Assembly: GCA_014529385.2 (NCBI GenBank)
Contig: CM043948.1
Location: 20,163,951-20,227,950 of the forward strand
Direction: 5' to 3'
DNA length: 64,000 nucleotides
Source of the DNA: Adiantum capillus-veneris
Lineage: Eukaryota > Streptophyta > Polypodiopsida > Polypodiales > Pteridaceae
Shown here: positions 1-12,430 of the stretch, piece by piece
Numbering within the stretch: position 1 is the first letter of the stretch
How the letters are laid out: each line of letters opens with the position of its first letter
Notes under the pieces: generated by a model
The model's database searches: none
What the model was told of the DNA's origin: nothing
The model's input: the letters and a program-made list of their open reading frames with translations, nothing else
Translations under genes and position numbers: made by a program

Positions 1-330
1 TTACACCAATGATGCACATCCCTGTTTAGACTAGGCCAAGAGAATCCTGCCTGTAGAATCTTCCTACTGGTGATATCTAAAGCAAAATGACCACCACAGA
101 CACCATCATGGCAACTTGAGATTACCTCTATTATCTCACTGGAGGTTGGTACTCGCCCTTGCAATATAAGTTGTTGTTTACAAGGTGGTATCTTGTAGCC
201 TTCCCTACTAGCCATTGTTTTTGGCTCTTAGTATACCCATCAGGACATTCTCGTGTGTCTAAGAAGCTGATGATATCAGGCATAGCGTCACTACCTTGAA
301 AGAGGGGTAGTTTTAGTTTAATTGCTCCTA
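1..330 (-). pseudogene. integrase N-terminal zinc-binding region (partial)
   Basis: Minus-strand translation gives a linker (residues around LVNNNLYCKGEYQPPVR) followed, in a shifted frame, by CHDGVCGGHFA and a WPSLNRDVHHW segment. This resembles the HHCC zinc-binding module at the start of gypsy integrases (H-x6-H and a downstream W-P block). The catalytic core is beyond the window edge. Frame breaks show it is inactive. Confidence 0.6.
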
Positions 331-339
331 TGGAAAGGT

Positions 340-770
340 CTTGTTTTCTTTCCTTGGCTAGAGCATCTGCCTCTTGATTTTTTGCCCTACAGACATGAAA
401 TAATTGCACTGCTTCAAACTTTCTTAAAAGATCCTTAACCTGGCATAAGTGGCCAAGTAAAATCTAATTTTAACAAACGCAAGTGCCATTTATCTGCTTT
501 ATCAAAATCAGAGCATCACCAAACACATTTAGGCGTTGAATTCCTTGCAAAATACACTGTTCTAATCCAACAATTAAAGCCACGTACTCTGCTTCACTGT
601 TGGAGTGGGACTGTACCAACTGCCCAATGGAGAACACCTTCTCCCTTTGCTCATTGAAAATGATGATGCCAGCTGCTCTGCAGGCTAGTCCACGATTCTT
701 TTGTATGCTCCATCAAAGAAAAGAGAATGAGATCTTTCTAGCTTAGGACTTTCTACCATTGGTGTCAGTT
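340..770 (-). pseudogene. additional RNase H domain (aRH)
   Basis: A second RNase H-like domain follows the normal one. Catalytic-type blocks appear in order on the minus strand: SLFFDGAYK near 690-730, SEAEYVALIVGLE near 550-600, VFGDALILIKQ near 490-530 and NQEADALAKE near 355-390. These fit the D-E-D-D arrangement of the additional RNase H of Tat/Ogre elements. The segments are split between frames, so the domain is a relic. The alternative, a fragment of a separate element, is less likely because the domain lies exactly between RNase H and integrase. Confidence 0.65.
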
Positions 771-2220
771 CTTTACGTTCCGTGTTGACCTTCAGATTCT
801 TCTCATAATGACAATGAGTAAGAATACCTGCTAGACTAGCCCTGGTGGAGTTTTCTACATGCATGGTGTAGTCAAACTCTTCTAATCTAACTAGCCACTT
901 AGAGATCCTAGATGAGACATCCATGTGTCGCATAAAATACGGAAAGACCTCCTCCATTGTCATAATTAAAAAGGATCTAAGCAATAGATAAGAGAAAAAC
1001 TTTGTAGTGGAAAACATTAATTCGAGCACCATGTGCTCTACTACGGTGAATCCTTTTTCTGATGTGGTCATGACACAAGTAGAGAAGTAGATAGGACGCA
1101 TGAAAGAGGTTTTGGTGTCCTTTTGCATTAGTATGGCTCCAAGTGTATCACTCCCTACACTGGGGTTCACATAAAATGGCTCGTCCCATCTGGGGGTAAA
1201 ATCGTGGGAAGTGTGCCAGGATTTGTTTCACTTCGGTAAATTGTTGCTCATTTTCTTCACTCCATGAGAAGACATCTTTATGGGTGACTTGTTGTAGAGG
1301 GAGAACCACCTGAGACAGCAAGTTAATGAAATTGATTAAATACCTTACCTTCTAAAGGAAAGAGACCAACTGCTTAGCTATGGTGGGTGATGACAAAGAT
1401 ACCAAAGCTTGAATCTTGCTAGGGTCAGCCTCAATCCCTTTTGGCGAAATTACATGGCGAAGGAGAGTGACCCTACTTTCACCAATGTGACACTTATCGA
1501 CATTGAGCTGGCCACCCAAGGTTTGCAGCCTGGTTAGGCCATCATAGACTTTGCTCAAATGGAGGGAGCACGAACTATACATGCAAAAATCATCTATGAA
1601 GACTCGTATTGATGTTCCAAAGTATGGCTAGAAGACAAAAGTCACATAGCATTGGAATGTGGCCGGAGTGTTGGTGAGGCCAAAAGGCATCACTTTGTAA
1701 GCAAAGCATCCCCATGGTGTTATGAAAGTTGTCTTTTTTTGGTCTTCTTCTGCAATACTAATTTGAAAGTAGCCTGAGTAGCCATCACATACTGTGTATC
1801 ACTCATGTCCTTCTACCTCATTGAGAATTTCATCTTGGAATGGGAGGGGGAAATGATCCCTTTTCTTGGCTACGTTGAGAGATTTGTAGTCTACACAGAT
1901 TCTCCACTTATTATTCTTCTTTGGTGTGACTACCATTGGAGAGACCCACTCCGAGTCTTTGATAGGGTAAATGAAACCTACCTGTAGCAAATTCCTTACC
2001 TCTTTGACAGTGCTTCTTGTTGGATTACCCCAAGCCTTCTGCGCTTTTGCACTACGGGCTTACTTCCTTCCTTGAGTCTTATGGGGTGTTGGACCACTAT
2101 GATCCCTGTGATCTTATCATAACCATCAATGAAAAATGTGGTGAAGTTACCTAGCATAGAAACATATTCTTTCCTCTCTTCACTGGAGAGCATACGCTGT
2201 AACTTACTTGTATCCATCAA
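771..2220 (-). pseudogene. gypsy reverse transcriptase and RNase H
   Basis: RT blocks on the minus strand include VSPMVVTPKKNNKWRICVDY and LPFQDEILNEVEG (1,799-1,990), a VFIDDFCMYSS active-site block near 1,570-1,605 (F-I-D-D form of the Y-x-D-D box), and LGGQLNVDKCHIG...ISPKGIEADPSKI (1,352-1,582). RNase H follows (685-1,170) with TTSEKGFTVVEHMVLELM and SRISKWLVRLEEFDY. In RNase H the first catalytic aspartate of the usual V-D-A-S block reads N (YVNPS), so this copy would be inactive even without its frameshifts. Confidence 0.8.
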
Positions 2221-2517
2221 GGATTACGTACTTGATGATCCCTCTTGGTTTGCTGGTGGTGCTTTAGATTTTGTAAATCTTTTTGGGTCTTTGAGGATGA
2301 CCCCCATTACTTCGATGCTACTGTCACTTTCTTCACTTGTTGTGGTCTCTTCTCTTCAGGTGGACAAATAGTCACTGGTGGACTCGTCTTCCGAAGCCTC
2401 TAAGTTCATGTTGCGTTGCTTCCGAGTCCTCATGTCCTAGAATATGGACATCCCTTTAGCATCCTTCATTTGAATCATTCCGGTACTCCAGTCTTGCTTA
2501 GCTTCCATAGACATGAG

Positions 2518-2922
2518 CTAGGGTCTGCCAAGAATGATAGGGTATCCCTCCCCTTTCTGTGGCATGACAAAAATGTCTACATCCACTTTTGTGTTGAATG
2601 CCTTTACTTTGAATGCATTCACAATGCCTACGCATTTCACTCTGATGTTATTTGTCATTTTGGCTCGGAATGGTCCTAGCCTACTTACCTCTAGGCCTAG
2701 ATGGTGTATCATTTTCTCACTCATGATGCATATCTGTGCACCACCATCTATGTAGACATTTGAGATGATTTGCCCCTTGATGTGGGCGTCCATGGTTGGT
2801 AGGATGTCGTCAAGGTCCCTCCCAAAGATAGCCCAAGATATCCTTGGTCTTGATCTTCTTGTAATTACCATCTTCGTCCATTGCCTTCCCATCCGTGGTG
2901 CAAGATGAGTAATTGGGGCCAA
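2518..2922 (-). pseudogene. retropepsin-like aspartic protease
   Basis: A 134-residue open segment carries the active-site block YIDGGAQICIMSEKM (D-G-G variant of D-T/S-G), a hydrophobic core and the closing ILGRP block, the standard layout of gypsy proteases between gag and RT. Upstream (about 2,923-3,389, minus) is a proline/threonine-rich linker. The protease segment itself is open but its flanking frames are broken. Confidence 0.75.
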
Positions 2923-3389
2923 GTTATCTTTGGACCATGCATCAAAACATCCTGAACTAGGTGATATGGTTTGGCATACTCACCAAGTGAAAAATCCACT
3001 ATGTTGATCTTTTGTCAAGGCTTAGATGCCTGCTTGCTAGACTCGTCTTTTCCTTTCATCTTCTCCTCCCTTTGAGAGGCTTATTTGTTCCTGGCATGCT
3101 TCACTCCCATCGCATCCACTTATTCTACCTTTCCTTTTCCTTTGTTCTCCTCTCGGCCTGGTTGTTCTACCTTTGACTTTCCTTTAGCTTCCAGGCTAAT
3201 AACACTCACCGCTTGGTTTACAACAGGTGGTGGACGTAGCGGTGGAATGAGAGGTTGTGGTGGTGGTGGTGGTTGTTGTACAGGTGGTTGAAGGACTTGG
3301 ACCGGTGGAATCGATCTTGGTTGCCTGGGTGGTGGTGGTCTTGTCCTTGGTGGAGAGATCTGATTCTGTCTTCCTTCTCTATTAAAGTT

Positions 3390-4197
3390 CTACCTTCTCA
3401 GATGTGGGCAGTAATACATGCCATGGCCATCTTCCCCACAATTGTAGCAGTGGTATTCTTGGTTTTGCCTTTGATGTCCTCTCCCTTGTTCTGGATTTCT
3501 GATAGGTTCATACCCTTGTTGCACCAGATGCATGGATAAACTTTCAAGCCGAGTAGTCATGCAACTCAACAGGTCTTGATGCTCTTCTGATGCCTCTTGT
3601 GGTTGGGTTCTATGAGCGGCTGTTGCAGTCACTGGGTTAGTCGGACTGAACTCGATTCCTCTGACTCATTCAGTCTTGCTTGCATATGCAACTTCTTGTC
3701 TTTAAGGCGGGCTCCTTCTACTGCCAAATCATACGTTGCAAGGAACCTCCCCTTCACCTTCTCCTTAAGCGGCACCACAGGCCAGCAATGAAACGGACCT
3801 TCTTCAGGAAATTAGGCGCTTCTTCACCTTCCTCCAGTGAGGCAAACCATCACTCCCACAAATCCACAAACTGGGATTCGTAAGTGGCATACTCTAGCAG
3901 ACTTCCTTGCTTTAATTCTGTCGGTAGCAGCTGCCATAAATTTTCTGAGACTGTGCCTCCACCAAACCTCTTTACAAAGGTAGCACGTAATATATCCCAT
4001 GCATTCTTGGTAGCTTGGGTCAAATCATTGTACCAAGACTTGGCCTCTACTTTCATCAGTAGAGGAAAAATTCGTAGCCATGAGGCATCGTCATCCTTGT
4101 TGGAAACCACACAAGCGATGTCCAAGTCATTCAAAAAATCGGTGGTGATGTCTTCTCCCTTCTTTCCATTGAATGTGGGGAAAGAGACGCTTGCCAT
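3390..4197 (-). pseudogene. gag with CCHC zinc knuckle
   Basis: The start is placed at the Met at 4,197 (MASVSFPTFNGKKG). The segment 3,850-4,197 shows a capsid-type gag domain (SWLRIFPLLMKVEAKSWYND...ATFVKRF...LLEYATYESQF). After a stop and frame changes, 3,390-3,632 carries CYNCGEDGHGMYYC, a canonical C-x2-C-x4-H-x4-C nucleocapsid knuckle, with a QDLLSCMTTRLESLSMHL helix before it. In the intact element the protein would package the RNA genome. This copy is broken at about 3,850. Confidence 0.75.
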
Positions 4198-4221
4198 GGT
4201 AGTAACTCAATGAGAGGGAAA

Positions 4222-4970
4222 TTACAAACTTTTTTTTATATTTTTTATATAACATAAATGACTCAGCGACGCATAGCGGCTATTTACAAGGTTGGGTGGA
4301 TGGATGTAAAACAGGATAAAAATGGTAACATTGAAAGAGTGGTGGTAGTCTAGTACGGGAAGAATAATAGGATTTGGGGAGCTAAGGATATCTCCTAGCA
4401 CCGAAGCACCAAACAGACACACAATATTCTGTTGGTAGAAGATTTTACTATCTACATAAATATTCACATTCATGTGTTGTAGAAACGTAAACAAGAAGCT
4501 ATTGGTCCATTTTCCATGATGCACAGAAGGTGGAGCACTTACTTATACTCTTACCGTGCCAGTATTGATGAGTCGGCACATCCACAGGAGGTCGTCTCCT
4601 TTCATAGGCTCCACTTTCCCTTTGTTGCTTAGCACGTACGGGGTGATGGAGGCGCATTTGACTACTCCTAGCCTTTTAGCTATCTAGTAGCAAGTGCAGG
4701 TAATTACCATAGTAGGCACGTTGCATGAACTCCACTCCATTCAGTTGTAACTCGTCTCTAGCCCACTGGGTCTCACCCTTGGTGGACAGTTTCTTGAGGA
4801 TGAGTTGTACGGGGAGAGGAGGAAGGCCCTCTACCCATCCTCCAAAATAGCGAGCGCAGTAGCCGAACCACTCCTCCCTACGGCATGGGAACCTTCTTAC
4901 CACTTCTACTTCAGGATTGTTAAAATGGATTGGCAGTACTCGCATGCGCCGCACGAATCGATAGGCAGCA
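4222..4970 (-). pseudogene. ORF upstream of gag (Ogre ORF1 position), unknown function
   Basis: Two open stretches lie between PBS and gag. One (4,676-4,954) includes FGYCARYFGGWVEGLPPLPV and a basic/aromatic character. The second (4,222-4,524) contains NVNIYVDSKIFYQQNIVCLF and a SFNVTIFIL tail. The second is clearly related to the plus-strand fragment at 53,827-54,075 (shared pattern KIFxQQxIV, FG, xIL, SFxV). Ogre-type elements carry an ORF of unknown role in this position. I do not recognise a domain and assign no function. Confidence 0.5.
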
Positions 4971-5040
4971 TTCCGCTGCTTTCCCTCGGATTACCTTCTT
5001 TTTGGCAAACTAGGCACGACTCAGATTCCCGAACTTGAAG

Positions 5041-5565
5041 CACTTGTGTGGCTAGGTGCTTCTTTCTTTGGGGTCATGTGTTTCCAGACTGGCCTAGCCC
5101 TTCCTTTCCTTTGGCTTGAGCGGCCCCTTTTGGCCACTTAGGAGTAGAGGCTATGCCTTTGCCTGCAATTTCCTTAGGAAAAAGAGGTCTTACCGATCCT
5201 TTTCATCCTTTAATATGGACGACCTCCTCGCGGTGAACACCGATGTAGATGATTTTAGCCCCTTTGTTACCTTCGTTGTTGGCATTCATTGATAGTGTGC
5301 TTTGGTCGACAACAATGATGGCAATTCATGGCCTTCCCACCTAATGCTCTCAATTTGCGGTTAGCACGAGCAACACGAGATGGGGAGATTACCTCTTGAA
5401 TACTGACGACGCTAGCTTGGAAGTAGTACTTCAATGAAGGCAGTTAGTGCTTCTTCAGTCTCCTCCTCCTCCATTCTCCAGTTGGAGAATTATTTCAGCC
5501 ATTGGTCCATGGTCGACGATGTGCATTGTTTTCAGCATTGTAAACTGAACATTTTTGAGAATCCC
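5041..5565. other. leader of the first element, no gene seen
   Basis: About 0.5 kb between the PBS and the upstream ORF of the minus-strand Tat/Ogre-like element. No long or conserved reading frame and no palindromic repeats were found here. Confidence 0.4.
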
Positions 5566-5583
5566 TCCTCAGTGGGGGCACCA
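5566..5583 (-). other. primer-binding site candidate
   Basis: On the minus strand the sequence begins TGGTGCCCCCACTGAGG, three bases inside a TG-starting sequence at 5,586. TGG-GCCC is the usual beginning of Tat-lineage PBSs primed by tRNA-Lys, but the match to plant tRNA-Lys is imperfect (C for T and an extra C). Moderate support from position. Confidence 0.5.
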
Positions 5584-5742
5584 AATGATGAGTGCAAAGC
5601 ACGACAAGGACCCCAACAGCCTCAAATGCCAGGAGCCGATGTACGCCAACGAGCTGGCCAGAGTGAAATGAACAAGGGGCACCACCTAGCTTTGAGCGGC
5701 TAGGATGGGGACAACGGTGATTCAAAGTAATACAAAACTTTG

Positions 5743-5743
5743 T

Positions 5744-5792
<49 letters not shown>
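5743..5792. repeat. (CA)n microsatellite
   Basis: An uninterrupted CA run of about 25 units inside the probable LTR. Confidence 0.95.
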
Positions 5793-5796
<4 letters not shown>

Positions 5797-6599
5797 GACA
5801 CAGGTGATAAAAAGCCCTCGGGGTGTGAGGGAAAACTATTTTCATGCAATATTTATAGCAACCTTATTTTCGGCGAGGTGCCAACCATGGTGATAGAGAG
5901 ACACATAGTGAGCCTAATAGTGTGTTCTCTAGAGGTGACTCATAGACACAGAGATTTCTTCTAGCATGAGTGTGTGTGTGGCGACTATTGGGGTCAAGGT
6001 GTAGACATGGCTTCTTCACATAGTGCTCATTCCCAGAATGCTACACTAAATCACCTCTCTCTTGATACAAATGTTGCCAATCCCTCTGACCAAAAATGCT
6101 ACCAAGTGCTGAACCCCCCCCCGATAGTGACCTCTCAATGGCTTTTTAGAGGTGCTGGATGCTTTAGGTTTAGGGCAGTTTGATTTGGTTAGGGCCCTAA
6201 TCAGGGAAGACAAAGCAAGGTGGTGGATCCTAAATGGTTGACACTTGCTTTGTCCTGGGGAAATGTAAAAAATGGAAACTCCTAGGTGGGTCTATGTGAC
6301 CATCACTTAGAGAGAGGTGATAATTTACAATTGGGGTTTTTACAAGATTTGGCGTAAAACTGAAAAAATAATGACAACCTATGGATATTACTGCAAAGAT
6401 GTGTCGTAGGCGAGATGCCGGCAAACGGTGGGCCTCCCTAGTGCGTCGGTGTAGCATGTTCATCATTTTCGGGGCCGGCCGGGGCATGCCTTCGACGTCT
6501 TTTCTTGTTTCGGTGTCGGCATCATGCGACTTGACCGCCTTTCTCCTTTCACCGATGATGTTGATTCCTTTGTTTTCTTTTTTTGTATGTGCGTATATG

Positions 6600-6905
6600 C
6601 GTGTGTGTACTGTGTGCATAAGTGAGTGTGTGTAGGTGTGTGTGTGTATATATGTGAGTGCGTTTTATTCGTGTCGATGATTGTATGTGTATATGTGTGT
6701 GTGCATGCATATATACATGGGGTTGTGTGTGTGTATGTGGGTGATGGTACTCGGAAAGAGTGTGTGTGTGTGTGTGTGAACGAGAGCCGGGGGGGGGGGG
6801 GGGGGGGGGGGGGGAGAGAGTATATATATATATATTATTACACATATATATAATGTATGTATACGATTTTCTACGCAGGCGGGGGGGGGGGGGTATGGCG
6901 ATGGT
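6600..6905. repeat. (GT)n, two long G-runs and (TA)n low-complexity block
   Basis: GT-rich sequence, a G-run of about 27 bases near 6,788-6,814, a short (TA)n, then another G-run near 6,881-6,892. Long homopurine G-runs can form non-B structures and are prone to assembly error. Confidence 0.9.
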
Positions 6906-7112
6906 GGCGGGTCTAGGTGTGTGTGCTTGTGTGTGTGAGAGAGGGAGAGGGTGTGTATGTATTGAGAGAGAGAGTATTTCCGTGCGCGTGCGGGCCTGTC
7001 GAGAGCACAAGAGAGTGAGAGAGAGTGAGAACGGCGGCCTGTGGTGGCTCTGTATTTGACAAAGACGAGGAGGGAATGAGGGGTAGGGGGGGGGGGGGTA
7101 GCGGGCGAGTGT

Positions 7113-7273
<161 letters not shown>

Positions 7274-7442
7274 GTAGGTTATTTGGCAGCCCTGTGGCTT
7301 CGAGAGCGAGAGTGAGGGAGGAAAAGAGAGAGAATACAAGTGGCTATTGGCGCAGCTCTGTAGCCGACCGAGACGAGGAGGGGGGGATGATTTTCTTTGG
7401 TCAATGGAGTTGGGTAAGGGGTGAGGGAAAGGGGGATGGGTT

Positions 7443-7572
<130 letters not shown>

Positions 7573-8215
7573 GGGGTCGTTCTCATCGAGGGCGAGAGAG
7601 GGAGAGTTGGGACGAAAGAGGGTGAGAAAGAGTAGGGAGAGAGGAAAGGAGTGAGTGTGAGAGAGCGGTCGGCCCGCCATAGGTAAACAAGGGGGTTGGT
7701 GAGGTGGCAAGAGAGTGTGTGAGGGGGGAGGGTTTTTTATGGCGGCCCGCCAGGCAGGAGAGAGAGAGAGGAAGGGTAAGAGAGAGAGATAAAGCTCTAC
7801 TATGAATAATGGAAGAGAGAGAGAGGAAGACCTTTGTAAAAGCATGGCAGTCTGCCAGTGGGAGAAAAACCAGAGGCAGCCCGTTTTATGTGCCCTTTTG
7901 GGCTAGGTGACACAGGGGTAGAGATAAGAGAGAGATGGTGGGTTGGTGGAGCTGAGCAAGGGAGAGAGAGAGACCTCTGCCCTCTGGTGATAATGGAGGG
8001 AAGTGTGGCCAAAATGGTGGTGGCCCCCTGTGGCCAAGCATAAGAGGGGGGTGGTGATTGTTAAAAACAACTTTTTATTGTTTTTTTGGGTAATGTGCTC
8101 CTCCCTAATTGGGGTTCGTTCTTGCGGCAGCGGTTTCAAAACAGGGCCGTCAGTGGGTAGAGGATTCTTTTTTACCCTACGACATCATTCCAAGGTGGAT
8201 GACTAATCCATTTGG

Positions 8216-8625
8216 GGCTTGGGACACTTAGCATCCGCAAGCATGTCTGCTCTTGAGTCCATTTCATTCTCCCAAAATTGAGTGACAAATTCTACTTGGT
8301 GTTTGAGAGACGTCGTCATCACAAACATGATTCTAATTATGCATACTACTTAAATTTGTGCACAAGAAAAGAGAATTAGTCTTACAAGACAAAAAAATTG
8401 ATCATTTAAAAGAAACATGTACATCTACCTACTCTAATGTAGCACTGTACAAGCATTGACAAGGTTCAGACTATCCTTAAGCTATATTTTTTGCATCCAT
8501 CTAGCATCTTTAAAACGATAACTTTTGAACTTAATAAGATACCGTTGGATAATCTTACCATGTTGTAGGACCTTGTCCTCATGTCAAAGGATAGCTTCGG
8601 GTTGTAGCACCTCTTCTTGATCTTT
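8216..8625. other. intergenic or decayed element DNA
   Basis: Nothing recognisable beyond being adjacent to the gypsy pol fragment that follows. Confidence 0.3.
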
Positions 8626-8630
8626 GATCT

Positions 8631-9540
8631 CTAATGGGTCTTCAATAATTGGTCTCTTGGTAGCTCTGCTTTGCATGGCTTAAGTAGGCTCACATGAAAA
8701 GCATTGTGTATGAGCCAATGGTTGGGCAACTTGAGTTGATAATCCATGTCATTGATTGGCTTCAAGATTTGAAAAGGACCATAGTATCTTTTTGCTAGTT
8801 TAGCAACCAAGGGAGTGGGTAACATGTAGCCTATTTCCATGGACAAGATAACCATCCTGCAATGTGAATGATTCTTCTTTCTTCCTAATGCAAGGGCTAC
8901 ATTATAGCTTTAAATCCAAGGTCAGTAGCATACTCATCTATCATAAACGATAGATCGTTGTGAGTTTCTATAAACATCGCATTGACTATTGGTCGTCTTG
9001 AAAGTGCATTGGCAAAACAATGTGAGCAATATGAAAATAAAATTTTACCCACATCAATTGTTTGTCAGAAATCTTTGTTTGTGTCTACTTGAGACTTTGG
9101 TGGTCCGTTCGCAAAACAAATGGAGTCCCCAATAGATAGTGCTTCCATATGTCTAGGGCATGATGTACAACAACTAGAATCTATTTTTTGTATATACCCA
9201 AGAGCCGTTCATCGGATTAAGCCTTTCGCTCTCATATGCTATGGCATACCCTTCTTGAAGCAATACCGCTCCAAGGCAATCACCATAAGCATCACATTGG
9301 ACCTCAAATGGTTTTGAGAGATCTGAAATTATAAGCACTGGTTGGGAGGTAAGCTTATCTTTGAGCTTATCAAAATCATTTTGCTCTTAGCAGTCCATGA
9401 GTACTTAGCGTTCTTCTTTGTTAAGTGTAAGGTTTCCAGTTTCCGAAACCTTAAAAATTGTACAAAGCTTGTAAAATTAAATTGAAAACCATTGTTGAAG
9501 GATTCAAACACGGCTAATATTGGTATTTTTGGAATCATAA
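8631..9540 (-). pseudogene. gypsy pol fragment: RNase H start and integrase C-terminus
   Basis: On the minus strand 9,200-9,430 encodes the RT/RNase H junction (KYSWTAK, then VLIISDLSKPFEV, QCDAYGDCLGAVLLQEG). The segment 8,631-8,855 encodes an integrase C-terminal block (YYGPFQILKPI...YQLKLPNH...FHVSLLKPCK), the GPY/F-type end of chromovirus integrases. Most RNase H and the integrase catalytic core are missing between them, so this is an internally deleted relic unconnected to its neighbours. Confidence 0.7.
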
Positions 9541-10330
9541 GCAGAGCTTTACTATGGTTGGTAATTTTCAGAATCAGAATCCGATGAAAATTGGAAAAGT
9601 TACAGACCCTAAAAGGTTACAATAGGAATTCAATTAGTTAATAAAAATTGGATGGTTTCAGTAATATTTATTAACAAGGACTTTCTTATCCTAAGGTTCT
9701 AGAACTAACTAATATCCAATTTTCATCATTAGAAATCAGCAAAATCAACCAAAATCGATTCTGGAAGGTATGGGGGCAGTGTGGAGCTGGGGGGAACCTG
9801 CGAGAGACAGATTTAGCAGCAATTGGCGCCATCTACAAGCTGGGGGCCTGCTTGGGGTGTCAAAACCTGCCAGAAACTGCCCAGGCCCCAGAAAAACTAT
9901 AAAAGACCCCCTTTCCTTCACAAAAATTTAGACTCAGAGCCTTGACACACTCTCTCTCATCTATAGAGAACGCTACGTAGAAATCACTAGAGATTAAGCT
10001 CTAGTTGATTAACTTAAATGGTAATTAGCCTAATCTTTCTTAATTAGCAAGGCTAGATTAATCTTTTTTCTTAATAAATTAAAGATTAGACCTATGTATA
10101 CTCATAAATCCTCTCTTAATTAAATATTCTCTATTGATTCTTGTAATTAGGCTTGGAAATATTAAGCTAATTAATTATCCTATCATATTAGGGCTGAAAT
10201 TATCCAAATTAACCATAAAATAATGGTAAATATATTAATTAAGCTTAGATTCAGTTGAGGTAATTATCATAGCTTCATTAGATAGTCATCAATCTAGGAA
10301 AATTATCTTATAGTTTTTGAGTAATTTTCA
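9541..10330. promoter_or_regulatory. candidate LTR/promoter segment with TATA box
   Basis: A good TATA-like element (CTATAAAAG, 9,898-9,906) is followed by a CT-rich stretch, as in plant LTR promoters. No LTR partner could be identified, so the assignment to an element is open. No coding region is seen. Confidence 0.35.
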
Positions 10331-11760
10331 TAATTAATTAGGTAGACTTACACTATTTTTTAGAGAAAATTAAAGGGAAAAATAATCAAATTGATTCAAA
10401 ACATATTGAGTTATTTATTAGAGGTTAATTATATGTTAGGGAATCGGTGATAATTATATCAAGCTCAGATCCTTAATTTACCTAATTACTTTTGCAAAAA
10501 TACTATGTTATTAAGACAAATTAAATAGGGGAAATTAGTAAATTGATTCAAAATGCTTTGCGCTATTTATCAATGGTTAATTATATATTAGGGAACCCAT
10601 GATAATTAGGTCAATCTCGTATAATTAATTTGTCTAATTACTTTAGTAGAAATACTCTGTTTTAAAGACAAATTAAATAGGGGAAATTAGTAAATTGATT
10701 CAAAATGATTTGAGTTATTTATCAGTGGTTAAATATATGTTAGGAAACTGGTGATAATTAGTTCAAGCTCAGATAATTAATTTATCTAATTACTTTAGTA
10801 GAAATACTATATTTTTAGGACAAATTAAATAAGGGAAATTAGCAAATAGATTCAAAATGATTTGAGTTATTTATTAGAGGTTAATTATATGTTAATAAAG
10901 CCCGTGATAATTATGTCAAGCTAAAATGATTAATTTATCTAATTACTTTAGCAGCAATACTCTGTTTTTAGGACACATTAAATAGGGGAAACTAGCAAAT
11001 GGATTCAAATTGGTTTGAGTTATTTATCAGAGGTTAATTACATGTTAGAAAACTTGTGATAATTATGTCAAGCTCAGATAATTAGTTTACCTAATTACTT
11101 TAGCATAATTACTCTATTTTTAGGACACATTAAATAGGGGAATGAGCAAATATATTTAAAGTGGTTTGAGTTATTTATTAGAGGTTAGTTACATTTCAGG
11201 GAACTTGTGATAATTATGTCAAGTTCAGATAATTAATTTACTTAATTACTTTAGCAAAATTACTCTATTTTTAGGACAACTTAAAAGGGGGAAACTAGTA
11301 AATTTATTCAAAATAATATGAGTTATTTATTAGAGGTTAATTATATGTTAGGAAACCTATGTAATTATGTCAATCTTAGATGATTAATTTACTTAATTAC
11401 TTTAGCAAAATTACTTTGTTTTTAAGACAAATCAAAAGGAAAAAATTATCAAATTGATTCAAAATGTCTTGAGTTATTTATCAGAGGTTAATTATACCTT
11501 ACCAAACTCGTGATAATTATGTTATCCTCAGATAGTTATTTTACCTAATTATGCCAGTAAAATTATATTATTTTTAGGAGAAAATAAAAGGGGGAATATA
11601 GTAAACTAATCCAAAAACCTTTGATATAAATATCAAAGGTAGAACACACCTTGAGAAATCTGTGATAAATACCCCAACCTCAGATAAATAGTTTAGGTAT
11701 TTATCTTCAATAAAAGTAACTGATTTTGCATATAAAATAGAGAAAGGAAACTAGTAAATG
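10330..11760. repeat. AT-rich 152-bp tandem repeat, about nine units
   Basis: The anchor GAGTTATTTAT recurs at 10,408, 10,560, 10,712, 10,864, 11,017, 11,168, 11,320 and 11,471, with a degenerate copy near 11,623. Spacing is 151-153 bp throughout. Each unit also carries GAGGTTAATTA, a TGATAATTATGTCAA block and an AGGACAAATTAAA block. This is a bona fide short satellite array. Confidence 0.92.
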
Positions 11761-12430
11761 AATTTATCTAATTACTAAATAAATACCTGAGGTCCAAAAT
11801 TACTATTGAAGGGTGGGAAAATTACCTCAGCATAAATGGATGGTATAACAAATTACTATCAATAAAATTTTGCCTAATTTAGACCATAAGTATAGGAGGG
11901 AAAGGATATAAATCAAATTTATGAAAATTCCTAAAGATAGAACATATTCAATTACAATTTAGGGTGAGTAATCCATTAGCCGATAGAAATTTATAATTTA
12001 CTAAGGCTAAAATGGAATATAGACGAAGGAGAAACCTAGTTAAAGGGCTTCCCAAATTTAATGGTAATTATGGAAAATTACTTATAGCATAAATAAGTTA
12101 CAGGAAGAATATCTCATCAAATTGACTATTAAAGATACGTACTTACTCCAAAAATCCTTATTTTGGGTAAAAAAGGAAAAAGAAGATTATTCAATTAAAC
12201 TTCTAATGGATTAAGTCTTTTTATAAGGCTGCCGACATGGCTCCAAAGAGAACCAGGGAAAATCCTTTTACTGAGGAAGAGGATGTTAGCAAAACAAGCG
12301 AAATAAAGCCACTAATGACCATCAGGCTGCGCCTAGCCATAGGCCAACAGAGAAAAGTCTACGGGCATCCGTCCCATAGCACATGGACGAGCAATCCCAG
12401 GTGGATTTTTATTTTGTTCACTTAAAATAT
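11761..12430. other. AT-rich DNA with a short ORF of doubtful status
   Basis: Mostly AT-rich non-coding DNA. A 62-codon ORF at 12,237-12,425 begins MAPKRTRENPFTEEED and could be the start of a gag-type protein, but nothing follows in frame. I do not call it a gene. Confidence 0.3.

Larger units (their letters stand above)
1..5586 (-). mobile_element. Tat/Ogre-like Ty3/gypsy LTR retrotransposon, 5' half, degenerate
   Basis: Reading leftward on the minus strand the order is PBS, an extra ORF, gag, protease, reverse transcriptase, RNase H, a second RNase H and the start of integrase, where the window ends. Protease-RT-RNaseH-INT order makes it Ty3/gypsy. An additional RNase H after the ordinary one, plus an ORF between PBS and gag, are known traits of the Tat/Ogre lineage, so I place it there. 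Frameshifts and stops break every domain, so it cannot be autonomous. The 3' part and 3' LTR lie outside the window. Confidence 0.8.

Noticed and set aside
12237-12425. Small gene starting MAPKRTREN
   Set aside because: Short, ends without any domain, and no supporting context. At most a decayed gag start.
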